A DNA stretch of 64,000 nt. Source: Oegoconia quadripuncta (taxonomy: Eukaryota > Arthropoda > Insecta > Lepidoptera > Autostichidae). The notes under the pieces were generated by a model. It was not told the DNA's origin and made no database searches. It saw only the letters and a list, made by a program, of their open reading frames with translations. Of the stretch, positions 36,101-45,565 are shown piece after piece; within the stretch, counting starts at the first letter, position 1; each line of letters starts with the position of its first letter. The translations under genes and the position numbers were made by a program. Where the stretch lies: NCBI GenBank assembly GCA_949316235.1, contig OX438748.1:7071001-7135000 (forward strand), read 5' to 3'.

Positions 36101-38487
36101 AATTTCACTTTTTATCTAAATTAACCGGAGACATGACTAAAGTCACTAAACGTTTAATTTTATCCGTTGTGTCGCAAATCTACGACCCATTAGGTTTATT
36201 AAGTCCAATAGTTATCGTAGCAAAATCGCTTCTACAAAAACTATGGCTTTGCAGACTATCCTGGGATGACGAAGTACCCCACGACGTTAAAATGTGTTGG
36301 GAGAAGTTTATCCATTCATTGATTAATTTACATACTGTGAGAGTGCCACGCTGTGTCACAAGCGCTCAGTGTGACTCGAGCCTAACGGAGCTGCACGTCT
36401 TCACAGACGCGAGTGAAATCGCATTCGGGACGTGTGCGTATATTCGAACACTCGACGTGCGTGGTGACAGTACAGTAAAACTATTATGTTCGAAAAGCCG
36501 AGTGGCGCCTCTAAAGACCGTTAGCATTCCAAGACTTGAACTGTGCGCCGCGGTACTCGGAACTAAAATGTTTGCTAAAATAACAAAATCGCTACGGCTA
36601 CAGTTCAACAAGGTGATTTTTTGGACGGATTCCATGATTGTCCTCGGTTGGTTGCGAACCTCTCCGCATCAATTAAAAACATTCGTTCAGAATCGTGTTG
36701 CGGAAATTAACGAGTTCACTAGTAACGCGATATGGTTACATGTCAGTGGAAAAAATAACCCAGCGGATTTAGTATCGCGCGGCTGTACCCTGGATGAGCT
36801 AATTAGTTCAGATATGTGGTGGAATGGACCTAAATTCCTGCATCAAAAGGTAAATGAGTGGACACAAACACAATCCAAACAAACCTACACAGAATTCACT
36901 TTACCCGAGTTAAAACAGAACTCTGCTGTGTGCGTACCATTGATCGATACCAAACCAGATAATTCATTGGATTTTCATAGATTTTCTTCTTTTATCAGAA
37001 TGCAACGCGTATACGCATATATGTATCGATTTATTACAAATACTCGGTGTAAGGTTAAGCTCGATCGTGTAACCGGTTCTCTGTCAGTCGCGGAGTTGAA
37101 TAAATCATTAATTATTTTAACTAAACAAGCGCAAATAGAATCATTCCGGGACGAATATAATATGTTATTGAATAAGTTGCCATTCAAGCCATCTCGTAAT
37201 TTGTCGAACTTGAATCTATTTTTAGACAACAATAATGTCATTCGAATCGGCGGTAGATTAACAAATTCGATCGAATTTTCATATGATAAAAAGCATCTCA
37301 TGTTATTGGATTCAAAACATTACTTGACTCAACTCATATTTCGACATGAACATGTTATTTTATTACACGCGGGACCTCAATTACTACTTTCACATATACG
37401 CGACAGCTGGTGGCCACTTGGTGGAAGGAACTTAGCTAGGAGAACCGTTCGTGAATGTGTTAAATGTAGTCGGTTCGTATGTAAACCCATACAACCTAAA
37501 ATGGGTGACCTTCCCATTGAACGTATAACACCGGCCTTTCCTTTTCAGAGGTGTGGAACAGATTACGCCGGTCCGTTCTATATTTTAAATCGAAAGGGGA
37601 GGGGAGCTAAACTCGAAAAATGCTATTTATGTTTGTTTGTTTGTTTTGTGACCCGCGCCTTGCATTTGGAACTCGTTACTAGTTTATCATCGGAAAGTTA
37701 TATTTTAACTTTAAAACGGTTCATCTCCCGTAGAGGTAAACCAAATCAAATCTATTCAGACAATGGTAGAAATTTCGTAGGAGCCGCTAGGGAGTTTACG
37801 GACTTTTTACAGGGCAGTGCTCAGTCTATTGTTGATTATGCTTCAAATAATCAAATTCAATTTTCATTCATCCCGATATATGCACCTCATTTTGGCGGTT
37901 TGTGGGAATCAGGGGTGAAATCCTGTAAACACCATATTACCAGTGTTATTGGAAATGCGCATTTAACTTATGAGGAGTTTAGTACGGTTTTAGCGCAGAT
38001 CGAATCCGTTCTGAACTCCCGTCCAATGTATCCTTTGTCCGTAGATCCGAACGACTTCGCCCCGCTCACTCCGGCGCACTTCCTCATTGGGCGACCGTTG
38101 ACGTCTCCCGCCTGCGATGACGTGACGTCGCGAACAACGCACACGCTGTCACGCTATCAGCGTGTCGAACAACTGAGGCAACAGTTTTGGCGGCGCTGGT
38201 CAACAGAATGCATTGCAGAACTTCAGAAACGTACTAAATGGCAAGAGAGTACAGGAGAAATACAACCGAATACGCTGGTTTTGATCAAAGAAGATAACCT
38301 TCCACCTCTTAAATGGCGCTTGGGCAGAATCGTCGCTATGTTTCCAGGCAAAGATGGCATATGCAGAGTGGCCAGTATTCGAACCGAGAACGGAGTCATA
38401 CAGAGAGCTGCGTCGAAGATATGTCCACTACCTATACCTACGTCAGAAAATCAGCTGATGAATTTTACCAATTCTGCTGATGAATAG
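33145..38487 (+). CDS. BEL/Pao Gag-Pol polyprotein, intact, 1,780 aa
   Basis: Encodes the proteins for reverse transcription and integration of the element. The frame is open upstream to a TTG at 33088, but the first ATG is at 33145 (CAAAATGAG context), which I take as the start. Residues counted from it: Gag with the DUF1759-type segment LPTFDGSYDGWLEF (near 143); zinc knuckles CIMCNENHSLHAC (362), CNNCLRQGHLTKDC (395) and a third at 413; aspartic protease LLDSGSQ with D505; reverse transcriptase with D833 and YVDD 907-910; RNase H residues D1088, E1132, D1162 and D1208; integrase HHCC zinc site (H1403, H1408, C1438, C1441); integrase triad D1473, D1539, E1588; then the DUF5641-like C-terminal segment (QFWRRWS...LPPLKWRLGRI). 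No stop or frameshift was seen. TATA-driven transcription from the 5' LTR is expected. Confidence 0.97.
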   Translation: MSVEDLLSVRSKSPIPILTNELNDSMIREYNRKRGTIKGRLTIFAKYVNSLESAQLTERQLTELKLRHDLASTFITEFNNVQSQIEELVHESDYSVQLDYRETFENSYFNVMANASRLLNVRDKSRASNELNCKSHPVIKLPTISLPTFDGSYDGWLEFRDTYTSMIHNSTQLDDIQKFHYLRAALTGNAMQVVKSLEFSSENYAIAWDLLNNRYNNSKLLIHNHVKALFSMQALNKESPSQIRKLIDSVLKNLRALKSLGEPTESWDTLIIYIIVTKLDAVVEKEWEQFKSNSVGNSKQIVNLNALIEFLKEKANILEMIKANHSISSNKLLVDHTKKPPQKVHSFISTQNRKFQKLTRNCIMCNENHSLHACNQFLKLSLNERMQFVDAKTLCNNCLRQGHLTKDCYFGPCKQCNKKHNSLLHGECKRDSTSISAAAHHITSQTAVPFDCSTVLHTTTQTHVNSKCSENALNSQKSGLVLLSTAIIEVAGNDNRHYKARALLDSGSQHCLITNSLCNKLNAKRIQSTYRITGVGKSIVQTTESCEINLKSLNGGYQARINCLVLPQLTTTLPFTGIDIRSFKIPNHINLADPSFHVPSEVDLIIGADYFWEYLIDGKIRLPNGPYLQNTRLGWIVGGTILTEPMRNNQVQCNFVQTSEIGDQLKKFWEIEEIDQNNHVYSQEHQACEKLFLTTTIRDNGGRFHVRIPLKDSIDALGDSYVTARNQFISFEKKLNRNPQYKQMYCAFMNEYLGLGHMTRIENYTKPNFFLPHHGVFREHSCTTQLRVVFNGSQKTTSKKSLNDIQMIGPTLQNDLLSILLRFRQYKYVACADIEKFYRQVRIQDDLKPLQLILWRENPSEPLCVYQLNTVTYGTASAPYLSMRCVRQLGQECTDEEISRIILDDLYVDDLITGDDNKLKLSQNCKRVSDLCMSGCFPLRNWISNSPEVISNVVQCDDIDQSKYLSLGENTSSKTLGIGWFNKSDEFHFLSKLTGDMTKVTKRLILSVVSQIYDPLGLLSPIVIVAKSLLQKLWLCRLSWDDEVPHDVKMCWEKFIHSLINLHTVRVPRCVTSAQCDSSLTELHVFTDASEIAFGTCAYIRTLDVRGDSTVKLLCSKSRVAPLKTVSIPRLELCAAVLGTKMFAKITKSLRLQFNKVIFWTDSMIVLGWLRTSPHQLKTFVQNRVAEINEFTSNAIWLHVSGKNNPADLVSRGCTLDELISSDMWWNGPKFLHQKVNEWTQTQSKQTYTEFTLPELKQNSAVCVPLIDTKPDNSLDFHRFSSFIRMQRVYAYMYRFITNTRCKVKLDRVTGSLSVAELNKSLIILTKQAQIESFRDEYNMLLNKLPFKPSRNLSNLNLFLDNNNVIRIGGRLTNSIEFSYDKKHLMLLDSKHYLTQLIFRHEHVILLHAGPQLLLSHIRDSWWPLGGRNLARRTVRECVKCSRFVCKPIQPKMGDLPIERITPAFPFQRCGTDYAGPFYILNRKGRGAKLEKCYLCLFVCFVTRALHLELVTSLSSESYILTLKRFISRRGKPNQIYSDNGRNFVGAAREFTDFLQGSAQSIVDYASNNQIQFSFIPIYAPHFGGLWESGVKSCKHHITSVIGNAHLTYEEFSTVLAQIESVLNSRPMYPLSVDPNDFAPLTPAHFLIGRPLTSPACDDVTSRTTHTLSRYQRVEQLRQQFWRRWSTECIAELQKRTKWQESTGEIQPNTLVLIKEDNLPPLKWRLGRIVAMFPGKDGICRVASIRTENGVIQRAASKICPLPIPTSENQLMNFTNSADE

Positions 38488-38605
38488 TATCATTTCAGCT
38501 GATGAATGTTATCAATTCTGCTGATGAATCGTATCATTTCAGCTGATAAACTGCATCAATTCTGCTGATAAATTGCATAATTTTGCTGGTGAATGGCATC
38601 AAATG
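38452..38605 (+). repeat. 22-bp tandem repeat across the gag-pol stop codon
   Basis: About seven units of 22 bp with core GCTGATGAAT...ATCAATT or ...ATCATTT; alternate units begin CAGCTG and CTGCTG, so a 44-bp dimer is visible. Six units keep exact 22-bp spacing and the seventh has lost a base. The array covers the last dozen codons and the TAG at 38485-38487, then runs into the 3' non-coding region. Confidence 0.85.
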
Positions 38606-38661
38606 TGCTGGAGAATACACTTCAACTTATTGATAGCCGATGCTCTCAAGGCCCGCCGAGA

Positions 38662-39060
38662 TGTTGACGCAGCTGCCATCTATCGAAATGAGTTGGAAGC
38701 TCCACCGCTCGACCCCAGATTTGATTGATGAAGTTATTGCGTTACCTTCACGTCGCACACGAGACCCACCAGATGGCGCTTCATCAAAGTATAAAATCCA
38801 CTGCACAAGCAAACGAAGACCTCTTTTTCCTTCTTTCCTTTCTTGACTGTCCTATCTTTCACCACTCACTCTTGCCGCTTTGTCTTCAACTTGTCAATTA
38901 ATGTAATTTATTTGTAATTTAAGTCGAAATATAATTAATTTGTTAAATATAAAAATAAAACAATTCATTTCATAATCCCTTTTAAATTCCTACCTAAAAG
39001 CTCTTCAAGCTAAACTATTATTCAAAATTCAAATAAATTCAGGCACTTCGTGCCCCAACA
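38662..39060 (+). repeat. 3' LTR of the BEL/Pao element
   Basis: 399 bp, the same as 32534-32932, including TATAAAA (38790-38796) and AATAAA (38954-38959). The bases just before it (GGCCCGCCGAGA) are not a clear polypurine tract. Confidence 0.96.
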
Positions 39061-39065
39061 CCCAG
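39061..39065. repeat. Target-site duplication, right copy (CCCAG)
   Basis: Exact match to 32529-32533, directly after the 3' LTR. Confidence 0.93.
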
Positions 39066-39142
39066 GTGTCCGAAATCTCATCAATAGACAAGTTTACTTG
39101 CTCGTTAACACTAATTAGCCCCATTTTATATTATCTAACAAA

Positions 39143-39462
39143 TATTATAAATGCGCCAGTTTGGATGTTTGTTTGTTGCTAATCATAGGTAGAACATACT
39201 ATGAAATAAACTAAAGGTTACTTTTTATACCTATAAAGTGAGTACTTCCCGCGGGATAAATAAATAAACATATTTCTTTGTTGCTCACACAGGATACTAT
39301 TTATTTCGATAAAATGACTTTCCGCGAATAAACATAAACGAATTCTAATCTATACGTACGCGAATGAATACTTATGCGAAATGAGTTCGAATACCGTCAT
39401 CCTGAAAAAAGTCCGCGATAAAGTTATTCCACTCAGGCGAAGCTACGGTTGGAAAGCTAGTT
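39143..39462 (+). mobile_element. Helitron-like non-autonomous element (candidate)
   Basis: TATAAATGCGCCAGTTTGGA TGTTTG to CAGGCGAAGCTACGGTTGG AAAGCTAGTT; same block order as 5245-5464, with about 100 bp of extra sequence inside. Confidence 0.55.
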
Positions 39463-41842
39463 ATCTAATATTTTCGCATAGTTCTAGGAACCAACGGGGC
39501 CAGTCTGTTATCGTATTCTGTTGATGCATTCAGAGAAAGGTCCCAACGGTTGCCTCTCATTGCATTTAGATCAAAATATCTTATGGCCTCCTACCTGTTG
39601 GACAATGAACCCTTAAATACACGTAGCTCGGACCGGAGATAGAAACAGCAAAATGATAACAATTTTCTTCGACCTTCGTAACATATTTAGAAATACAAGA
39701 CAAATATTTGACATGATGAAAAATGTCGATACATTTACGCAAGTTGGAATATGAGTTGCCAATAGTTCGAAAGTAAACAGAGGCGGCGTTTGAAAGATTC
39801 CAGTGTTTATTTTCGTTTAGAACAGCTTCCGTTTCCATATTCGGCTGCGTCCGCGCGCCTGCGTTTGTGTTGCTAATTGCGCGCGAGTGAACGGTCGGGC
39901 ATTAGTAAACCGATTCCAAATTTAAATCTTGGCCGTGACGGGGTCGGAGCAGCGTCGTCGCGGAATGTCGGCGTGACGTCACTACTCACAAGTTGGCGTG
40001 GCCGACATGAAAATATGGACCGCAACAACTTTTTTATGAGTCGTTTTCGCTTGTTATTATCCTACTTTTCCTCTGAAGATCTTTCCATTATGTTAGAACA
40101 ATTTTTGACAGTTTCATAACAATTTACAACTTCATCCAGACTTTTAAAATTTTGGGATAAAAGCTTTTCGCTGTGCTTTGTTCAGAAATTCAGATTTGAG
40201 AAATATTATACCTTGTCGGTTTCCGGTTTCCTCTGGTTAGTTGTCCTTTCCATTTAATAATAAATGAATAATAATAAATGGTTTGACAAAGGATCTTGAA
40301 TTTGCTACAATTGAAGCATTCCGCATTATATTACCCTTTGAGGAATGTTAAGTATGCCAGTCTTTGGGAATGTCGGCCGCAGTCAGATGGTCGGTGTAAC
40401 ACATCTGTCTGGTCTTTGACGTATTACCTCCTGTTTATCTAAATGCTTGCGCAGCTCGAATATTTTATGGAATATCGTCCATGTAGATATGAAATCATTT
40501 AACCCATATTAAGTGGTCGTATGTATTTTATAGTTTTATATATTTACTTAGCGATAAGTGCTTTACCATTTATAGACCTTGAGAAACCTTAGTTTTGTCG
40601 ATAAGCAACAAGACATTGCTGCTTTTGACATGTGAAGGTTCAGATAAAATAGATTTACGATAGAATATCGACTTAGAAATACTGAGGAAAATTAAATGGA
40701 ATGTTTCCTGACAATTACCAAGCTGCTAGAATATTAAACCAAGTGAGTATAACATGGTGTATCATTGTTATATCAACCACAGGACATTTAGTGCTGAATA
40801 TAGTTCATAGTGAAGCAGGTAGTGAAAATCTCTCTTCATTTTTTAAGCATCATCGCTCCATGAATCATATAAGACAGCCCTGTATAAATAATCTGTGATG
40901 CCGACTGTATTAAACTGCTGGCATGTCAATTATATAGTCAAAGTACTACTGTGCTTATTGCAATGTTTAGCTATACCTAAAGTGAAAGATGCAAAAGTTT
41001 CCAAAGCTTAGTAAAAAACTGTGGTTATTGGAATATAAATTACTTTAAGTCAAGTAAACATAATGATTACCCACAAACTTAGACAATAATTGCATTAAAT
41101 GTTAACTCTGCATTTTAGTAAAATAACATGATACAGTTGTATAAATTATTTTTTCCCTAAGTACAGACTAACGGTCGAGAATTTAATTACGAATTTTAAT
41201 GATGTACACTCTGCAAATTTGGGTTTTCACCAATTGTAATATTTTGCATCTCAACAAAGGGAGATAACCGTCTTTATTTTATTGCGGTCTGCATTACGGG
41301 AATTGAAGTTTTATTCAAAGGCCTTTCGGGTGTAATTTAAGTCCAAAACTCATTGTGGATGAGAAATGAAATTATATTAATTTCTGGAGTGCGGTGCAGT
41401 ACTCAAATTATTGTTTTGGACGTATTATAACTCTCCAGATTAGAATTCAGGATCAAGGAGAGAAAGATCAGCAAAGATCTATATCTAATGAGATAGGTAT
41501 ATGACTTACATCTAGTAAAGTCGATGTAGGCAATAAATAAGGTTAACAATGGAGCAGGGCAGTGATTCTCATGCGTTCGAGATTTCAATATCGATAGACG
41601 CCAATAGGTTTGTCAACATTGCACAAGCTTATAAGTGTGAAAGCAGTATCTATCGACAGTGAAATGTCAAACGCGCGAGAATCGGGACCCATTCTCGCGC
41701 GATTTGAAAGTGAATAGGCAACAATGAAAGTGATAGACATACTCAAGTCAATCAGCATTGCAATTTCGACCGTGTGAGAATCACTCCTCAGAGCATGCTG
41801 TGTTACATACCTTGTCCCTAACAAGGTTGTAGTAATAATTTA
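39463..41842. other. Intron sequence, unassigned, with a GC-rich patch
   Basis: Within the large intron of the minus-strand gene. 39835-39990 is rich in CpG (GCGTCCGCGCGCCTGCG; GTCGTCGCGGAATGTCGGCG) and stands out from AT-rich flanks; no exon signals were found there. Confidence 0.4.
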
Positions 41843-42171
41843 TATGCACAACGGGTTGGTACTTTACCTCAATCACACCTGATGATAAGTGAAGATGAGG
41901 TCGAAGGTGGAAGCGTACTGACCCGGAAACCCCAACACATTTGGGGGACTGGTTATCTTATCTCTGACAACCGGAACACAACAATGCTTAACATTGCTGC
42001 TTGGCCGCAGATTTAGATAAGATGGTGGTAGCTAGCCAGGCGGACATTTTGAAATGCCCTTCCACCAACCAAACCGAGTACTTAAAAACATGTAGGTACC
42101 CCGCTGGGGATCGAACCCGCGACCTCCGAATCGTAAACCCAATGTTGTTTACATTGAGCCACGGAGGCGGT
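41843..42171 (-). mobile_element. tRNA-derived SINE, family B, near full length
   Basis: Same block order as 18488-18808, ending GGGATCGAACCCGCGACCTC and TTGAGCCACGGAGGCGG. Lies in the 15.9-kb intron. Confidence 0.85.
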
Positions 42172-42825
42172 CAAAATACATGGTAATGACAACGAGTGCG
42201 TTCACTGACTAAGCTTCCAAAACAGATATCGATGCTACTTCTCAAATGCAAATTGCTCGATGACACTTCGTATACGAATATCACGTTAGTACATTAGTTA
42301 ATCTGTGGTTATGTGGCAGTGACTTTCGTTCTTGTATGGATTTCCTTTTTCCTGATTCGATCTCAAAGTGAAACACAGAGCATCACCCTCTCCATAGCTC
42401 TTTTTAATGCTCTTTTAAATCCCATAGAAGACCACGTGTTTGGTCTGTGGTTGATTATGACTTTCGTCTTCAAGTGCTGAGGTATTTTGGTTCCTATCCT
42501 TGAAGGAAATCGATTCTGCGCTTCCGAGATATTTAGTTTTTTACACAGTTGATTTGTTTATTTAGATGACTTGATAGCCCCGGGGGTGTTCAATTTATGT
42601 TTACTGGAAGACTTTTATTCTAATGAGGTCTCCAATCCTTATTTTACATTTTTTGTATGCATTGGATTATTCAAAACCGGAGTTAATGGCACATATGAGA
42701 ATCTATAACTAAATTAATTAATGGTTTTAGTTTTTGTTTATTAAATAAGTAATTGAATAGGTAGGTATTTCATAACTGCATCCGTATTTTGCACAACCTG
42801 CCTGTTCTATAAAGTTATACTTCTA

Positions 42826-42957
42826 CACCCAAAGGTTGCCTGGAAGAGATCACTTTTAGTGATAAGGCTGCCTAATTGTACTCTTATCAGTATTGTGTTT
42901 TGTAAAATGTATGTTCTCCTTTTGTACAATAAAGTGTATTCGTATTGTATTGTATTA
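42826..42957 (+). mobile_element. LINE 3' end (same family as 19985-20628)
   Basis: AAAGGTTGCCTGGAAGAGAT, GATAAGGCTGCC, TTGTACAATAAAGTG and a TATTGTATTGTATT tail. It lies about 50 bp before the 43009 exon, inside the gene's large intron. Confidence 0.8.
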
Positions 42958-43008
42958 AGTAAATATGTAGGTATTTCAGTTTGTAAGTTGATGTTTTCGT
43001 TAACTCAC

Positions 43009-43186
43009 CGTAAATAATTCACCGAAGGTTATCCATTTTGTGGCGTCAGCCAACTCAGGCGGTAATAGACCCTTTGACGGTGTTCTCCCATTTTCATGAA
43101 TTATTTCGCACAATTCCTTCATCTCTGTACAAACTCGGGCTTGGGCTTCCGCTCCTCGGAACTCTGTCATCGAACCGGGGATTGGT
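43009..43186 (-). CDS. ABRA: ABRA/costars-family protein, exon with the start of the costars domain
   Basis: Seen: a 178-nt exon on the minus strand between acceptor TTTCCAG and donor GTGAGT. It reads PIPGSMTEFRGAEAQARVCT, then EMKELCEIIHENGRTPSKG, and ends WITFGELFT. It enters in phase 2 (its first base completes a Lys codon from the 48471 exon) and leaves in phase 0. The E-x2-ELC-x-II and I-x-FGELF signatures match the first half of the costars domain (ABRA, ABRACL and Dictyostelium costars). Known for the family: in vertebrate muscle ABRA/STARS binds actin and promotes Rho- and MRTF/SRF-dependent transcription; the small costars proteins affect actin organisation. A cytoskeletal role here is inferred from homology only. 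The next intron is 15.9 kb and carries the BEL/Pao element in antisense. Confidence 0.93.
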
Positions 43187-43377
43187 CTGGAAACAAATAT
43201 CATCACATCAGCCTTTTAAAGTAAGTTACTCCCACGACAAGACAACTTCGCTATTCATGATTATTTATTTATTTACCAAGTTTATAACTATCATTACAGA
43301 TTACTCCAATGCGATAGTTAACTAATGACAATTATGTATACCAACTATATCAAACAATCAAATACTCTTTATTCCAC

Positions 43378-43474
43378 AATTAACAAAAGCTACATGAAGA
43401 ATACAGCGTACATCATTAATCGCACAAAAAGGCGGCCTTATCGCTAACATAACATCTCTTCCATGCAAACCTAT
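43378..43474 (-). mobile_element. LINE 3' end fragment (same family)
   Basis: CTCTTTATTCCACAATTAAC and AAGGCGGCCTTATCGCTAAC are the reverse complement of the 3' UTR motifs at 20500-20610. Confidence 0.7.
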
Positions 43475-45084
43475 ATATACTAAACAACATAGTACAAATA
43501 ACGTGACTTTTTGAAATTCGCTCATACTGCATAATTATGACAATATCTGTTCTGTCTGCTATCTCATTGAGTGTGTGTAGTGCTCGTGTCATTGGCTCTT
43601 TAAAAGATTAGTATTACCTCTTGGTGCTTTAAATAGTCGAGGCATCCTTCTCCTATCTATATAACCATCAGGTACGCACAATTTTAATTGTGTGTTCCTG
43701 ATGCGACTGCGACTTGTCTTAACCACCACGCTAACGTTATGATCACCGCATGTTTCTAAGATCAGGGAGTTGACTTATGAGTTTCGACAGTTAAATAACT
43801 GTAATTTGAAAATTTAGAACACCCCCAAATGGCTACTAACTTGTCCCAGCGTATTTAATATAAAGAAATCGCATTCAAATTCGACCACTCATACTCAAAA
43901 ACTTTATTTTCATAAGCTACATTTGAACACTGTCAATTATTGGCAACGCATCTAAATGTCTTTTGTTATAGATATCTAAGGATTAACTTATATCTTTATT
44001 ATACCGGATGAGTTTTTTACCGTAAAGAAAAAATAGGCCATAATTAGGTAAGTGAAGTGAAATAAAAATAAGTGAAATAGAAGTTATTGGCATAGGTAGT
44101 TTAATTATTTATTTTTTTCAAAAACGCTCTCGCCGACCGGATATTGATATGCGACTGGAGTGATTCTTAAGGTTTCTATCATGCGAAATTTATTTGGAAC
44201 TCCTATTTTCTCCAAGTTTTATTTATTTATTTAATTTACTGATGTAATTATGTTGAATAGGCTACAAACGCAACCGTCAAATTATACAATGAAAGCTTTA
44301 TTCTGGGATAGTTTTCAAAAAAAAAACTAAAATACATTATTTTTTCTTACGCTAAAAAATCTCTTCAAGTAATTATAGTGTATCAAGTACATAAGCCTAA
44401 AGAAACCGGATCCAGAGACCATACCTAAACCATGTATTTTTGACCTGGTTCTATGCACGAATAAACATTTCATTTCACGCATTACTGAGATACATCCCGA
44501 CAAAGACTGGACACACACACATACACAACGCCGTCAAATACATAACAGCCGACGTTTTTCGTCGTAAAAAAAACGGTCAAATAGAAGTAGGACTAGTTCC
44601 CTGATGTTTTCATACCTAAGATCTTCGTTGATCGTTATTAAACCAACAAACTTAATTAGTTACGTTGGCGATCATAGGACATAAACCCTCAAAAATAAAG
44701 TTTGTCTCGTAATAATTCCACACGGGATTTGAAATTAATCATTTTTGTACTTAGTAAGTGAACACTTGTGTCACTTAACTCTAGAGATCTTAACCCCTCT
44801 TCGTGCTAGGCCAATGGGAAGCATCGTATAGGTTTTGATGATGTGTCAGTGAGTGGGAATTTTTAGTATGAAAATATGCTTTGAAGGCCTATGTTTAGAT
44901 TGTAGACCCACAAATTACGAACAATCAAATGATTCTTTAAGGGTTTCCACAAAATCTGGTACTGTATGTTGTATCTAAATATTCTTGGAAAATCAAACCT
45001 GCATAGTTTTACGTTCTTTCTTATCAAGGTTTTGTCCTAGGTAGTTCCTAGAACCTGAAGGAATGGCGAGATATATAAACATAT

Positions 45085-45142
45085 GCACCTAGCGGATTTC
45101 GAACCCATGACCTTTTGGTATAGCGGACAGGTAGTCGACCTG
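45085..45142 (-). mobile_element. Family A SINE head fragment
   Basis: GCACCTAGCGGATTTCGAAC CCATGACCTTTTGGTATAGC is the reversed tRNA-like head with base changes. Confidence 0.65.
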
Positions 45143-45487
45143 AAATCTGCCCTCAATGTGTTTAATAATTAGTTTTATCAAGAATTACAAAGTTCCCATT
45201 TTTTTCTGTTACGAAATAACAAAATCTCGACACGCAAAAATTTATGGTATTCGGTTTCGTAAAGAATCTACAAAATGTCTAGGATATTTTTTAGAATCGA
45301 AAGAGTATTTTCAGTAAATATAGAAAACAATTTCAGATTTCGTGTCTGCCACACATGACATTCGGCTGCATTGAAAATGAATCTGCCAGAAGAACTGAAT
45401 TATTTTTAATAAAACAATTATAGCATGTTATTTTCATAAAATATGGTTTATTTTCATAAACACTTAGTCTTTTTTTTTATGATGGGT

Positions 45488-45565
45488 GGATTCGCCTTTG
45501 ACCTCAATCTCACCTGATGGAAAGTGACGATGTGGTCGAAGATGAAGCACGCGATCTCCAAAAAA
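45488..45565 (-). mobile_element. LINE 3' fragment (family of 30825)
   Basis: GACCTCAATCTCACCTGATG and GATGTGGTCGAAGATGAAGC are the reverse complement of the 30860-30935 sequence. Confidence 0.65.

Larger units (their letters stand above)
32534..39060 (+). mobile_element. Complete BEL/Pao LTR retrotransposon (6,527 bp)
   Basis: Seen: two 399-bp direct repeats that begin TGTTGACGC and end CCCCAACA. They enclose a primer-binding site, a 212-nt leader and one gag-pol frame, and are flanked by the 5-bp duplication CCCAG (32529-32533 and 39061-39065). Comparing the LTRs by eye shows no differences. Domain order Gag - CCHC - protease - RT - RNase H - integrase in a single frame, with a YVDD catalytic box, is characteristic of BEL/Pao elements (family Belpaoviridae) rather than Gypsy or Copia. 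No env-like frame lies between the pol stop and the 3' LTR. Identical LTRs and an intact frame imply a recent insertion that may still be autonomous. It sits antisense in the third-listed gene's 15.9-kb intron (27126-43008). Confidence 0.96.

Noticed and set aside
36366..37301. Minus-strand open frames within pol
   Set aside because: Shadows of the 1,780-codon frame.
38488..38661. env-like gene in the BEL/Pao element
   Set aside because: Only about 170 nt lie between the pol stop and the 3' LTR and they are a 22-bp repeat.
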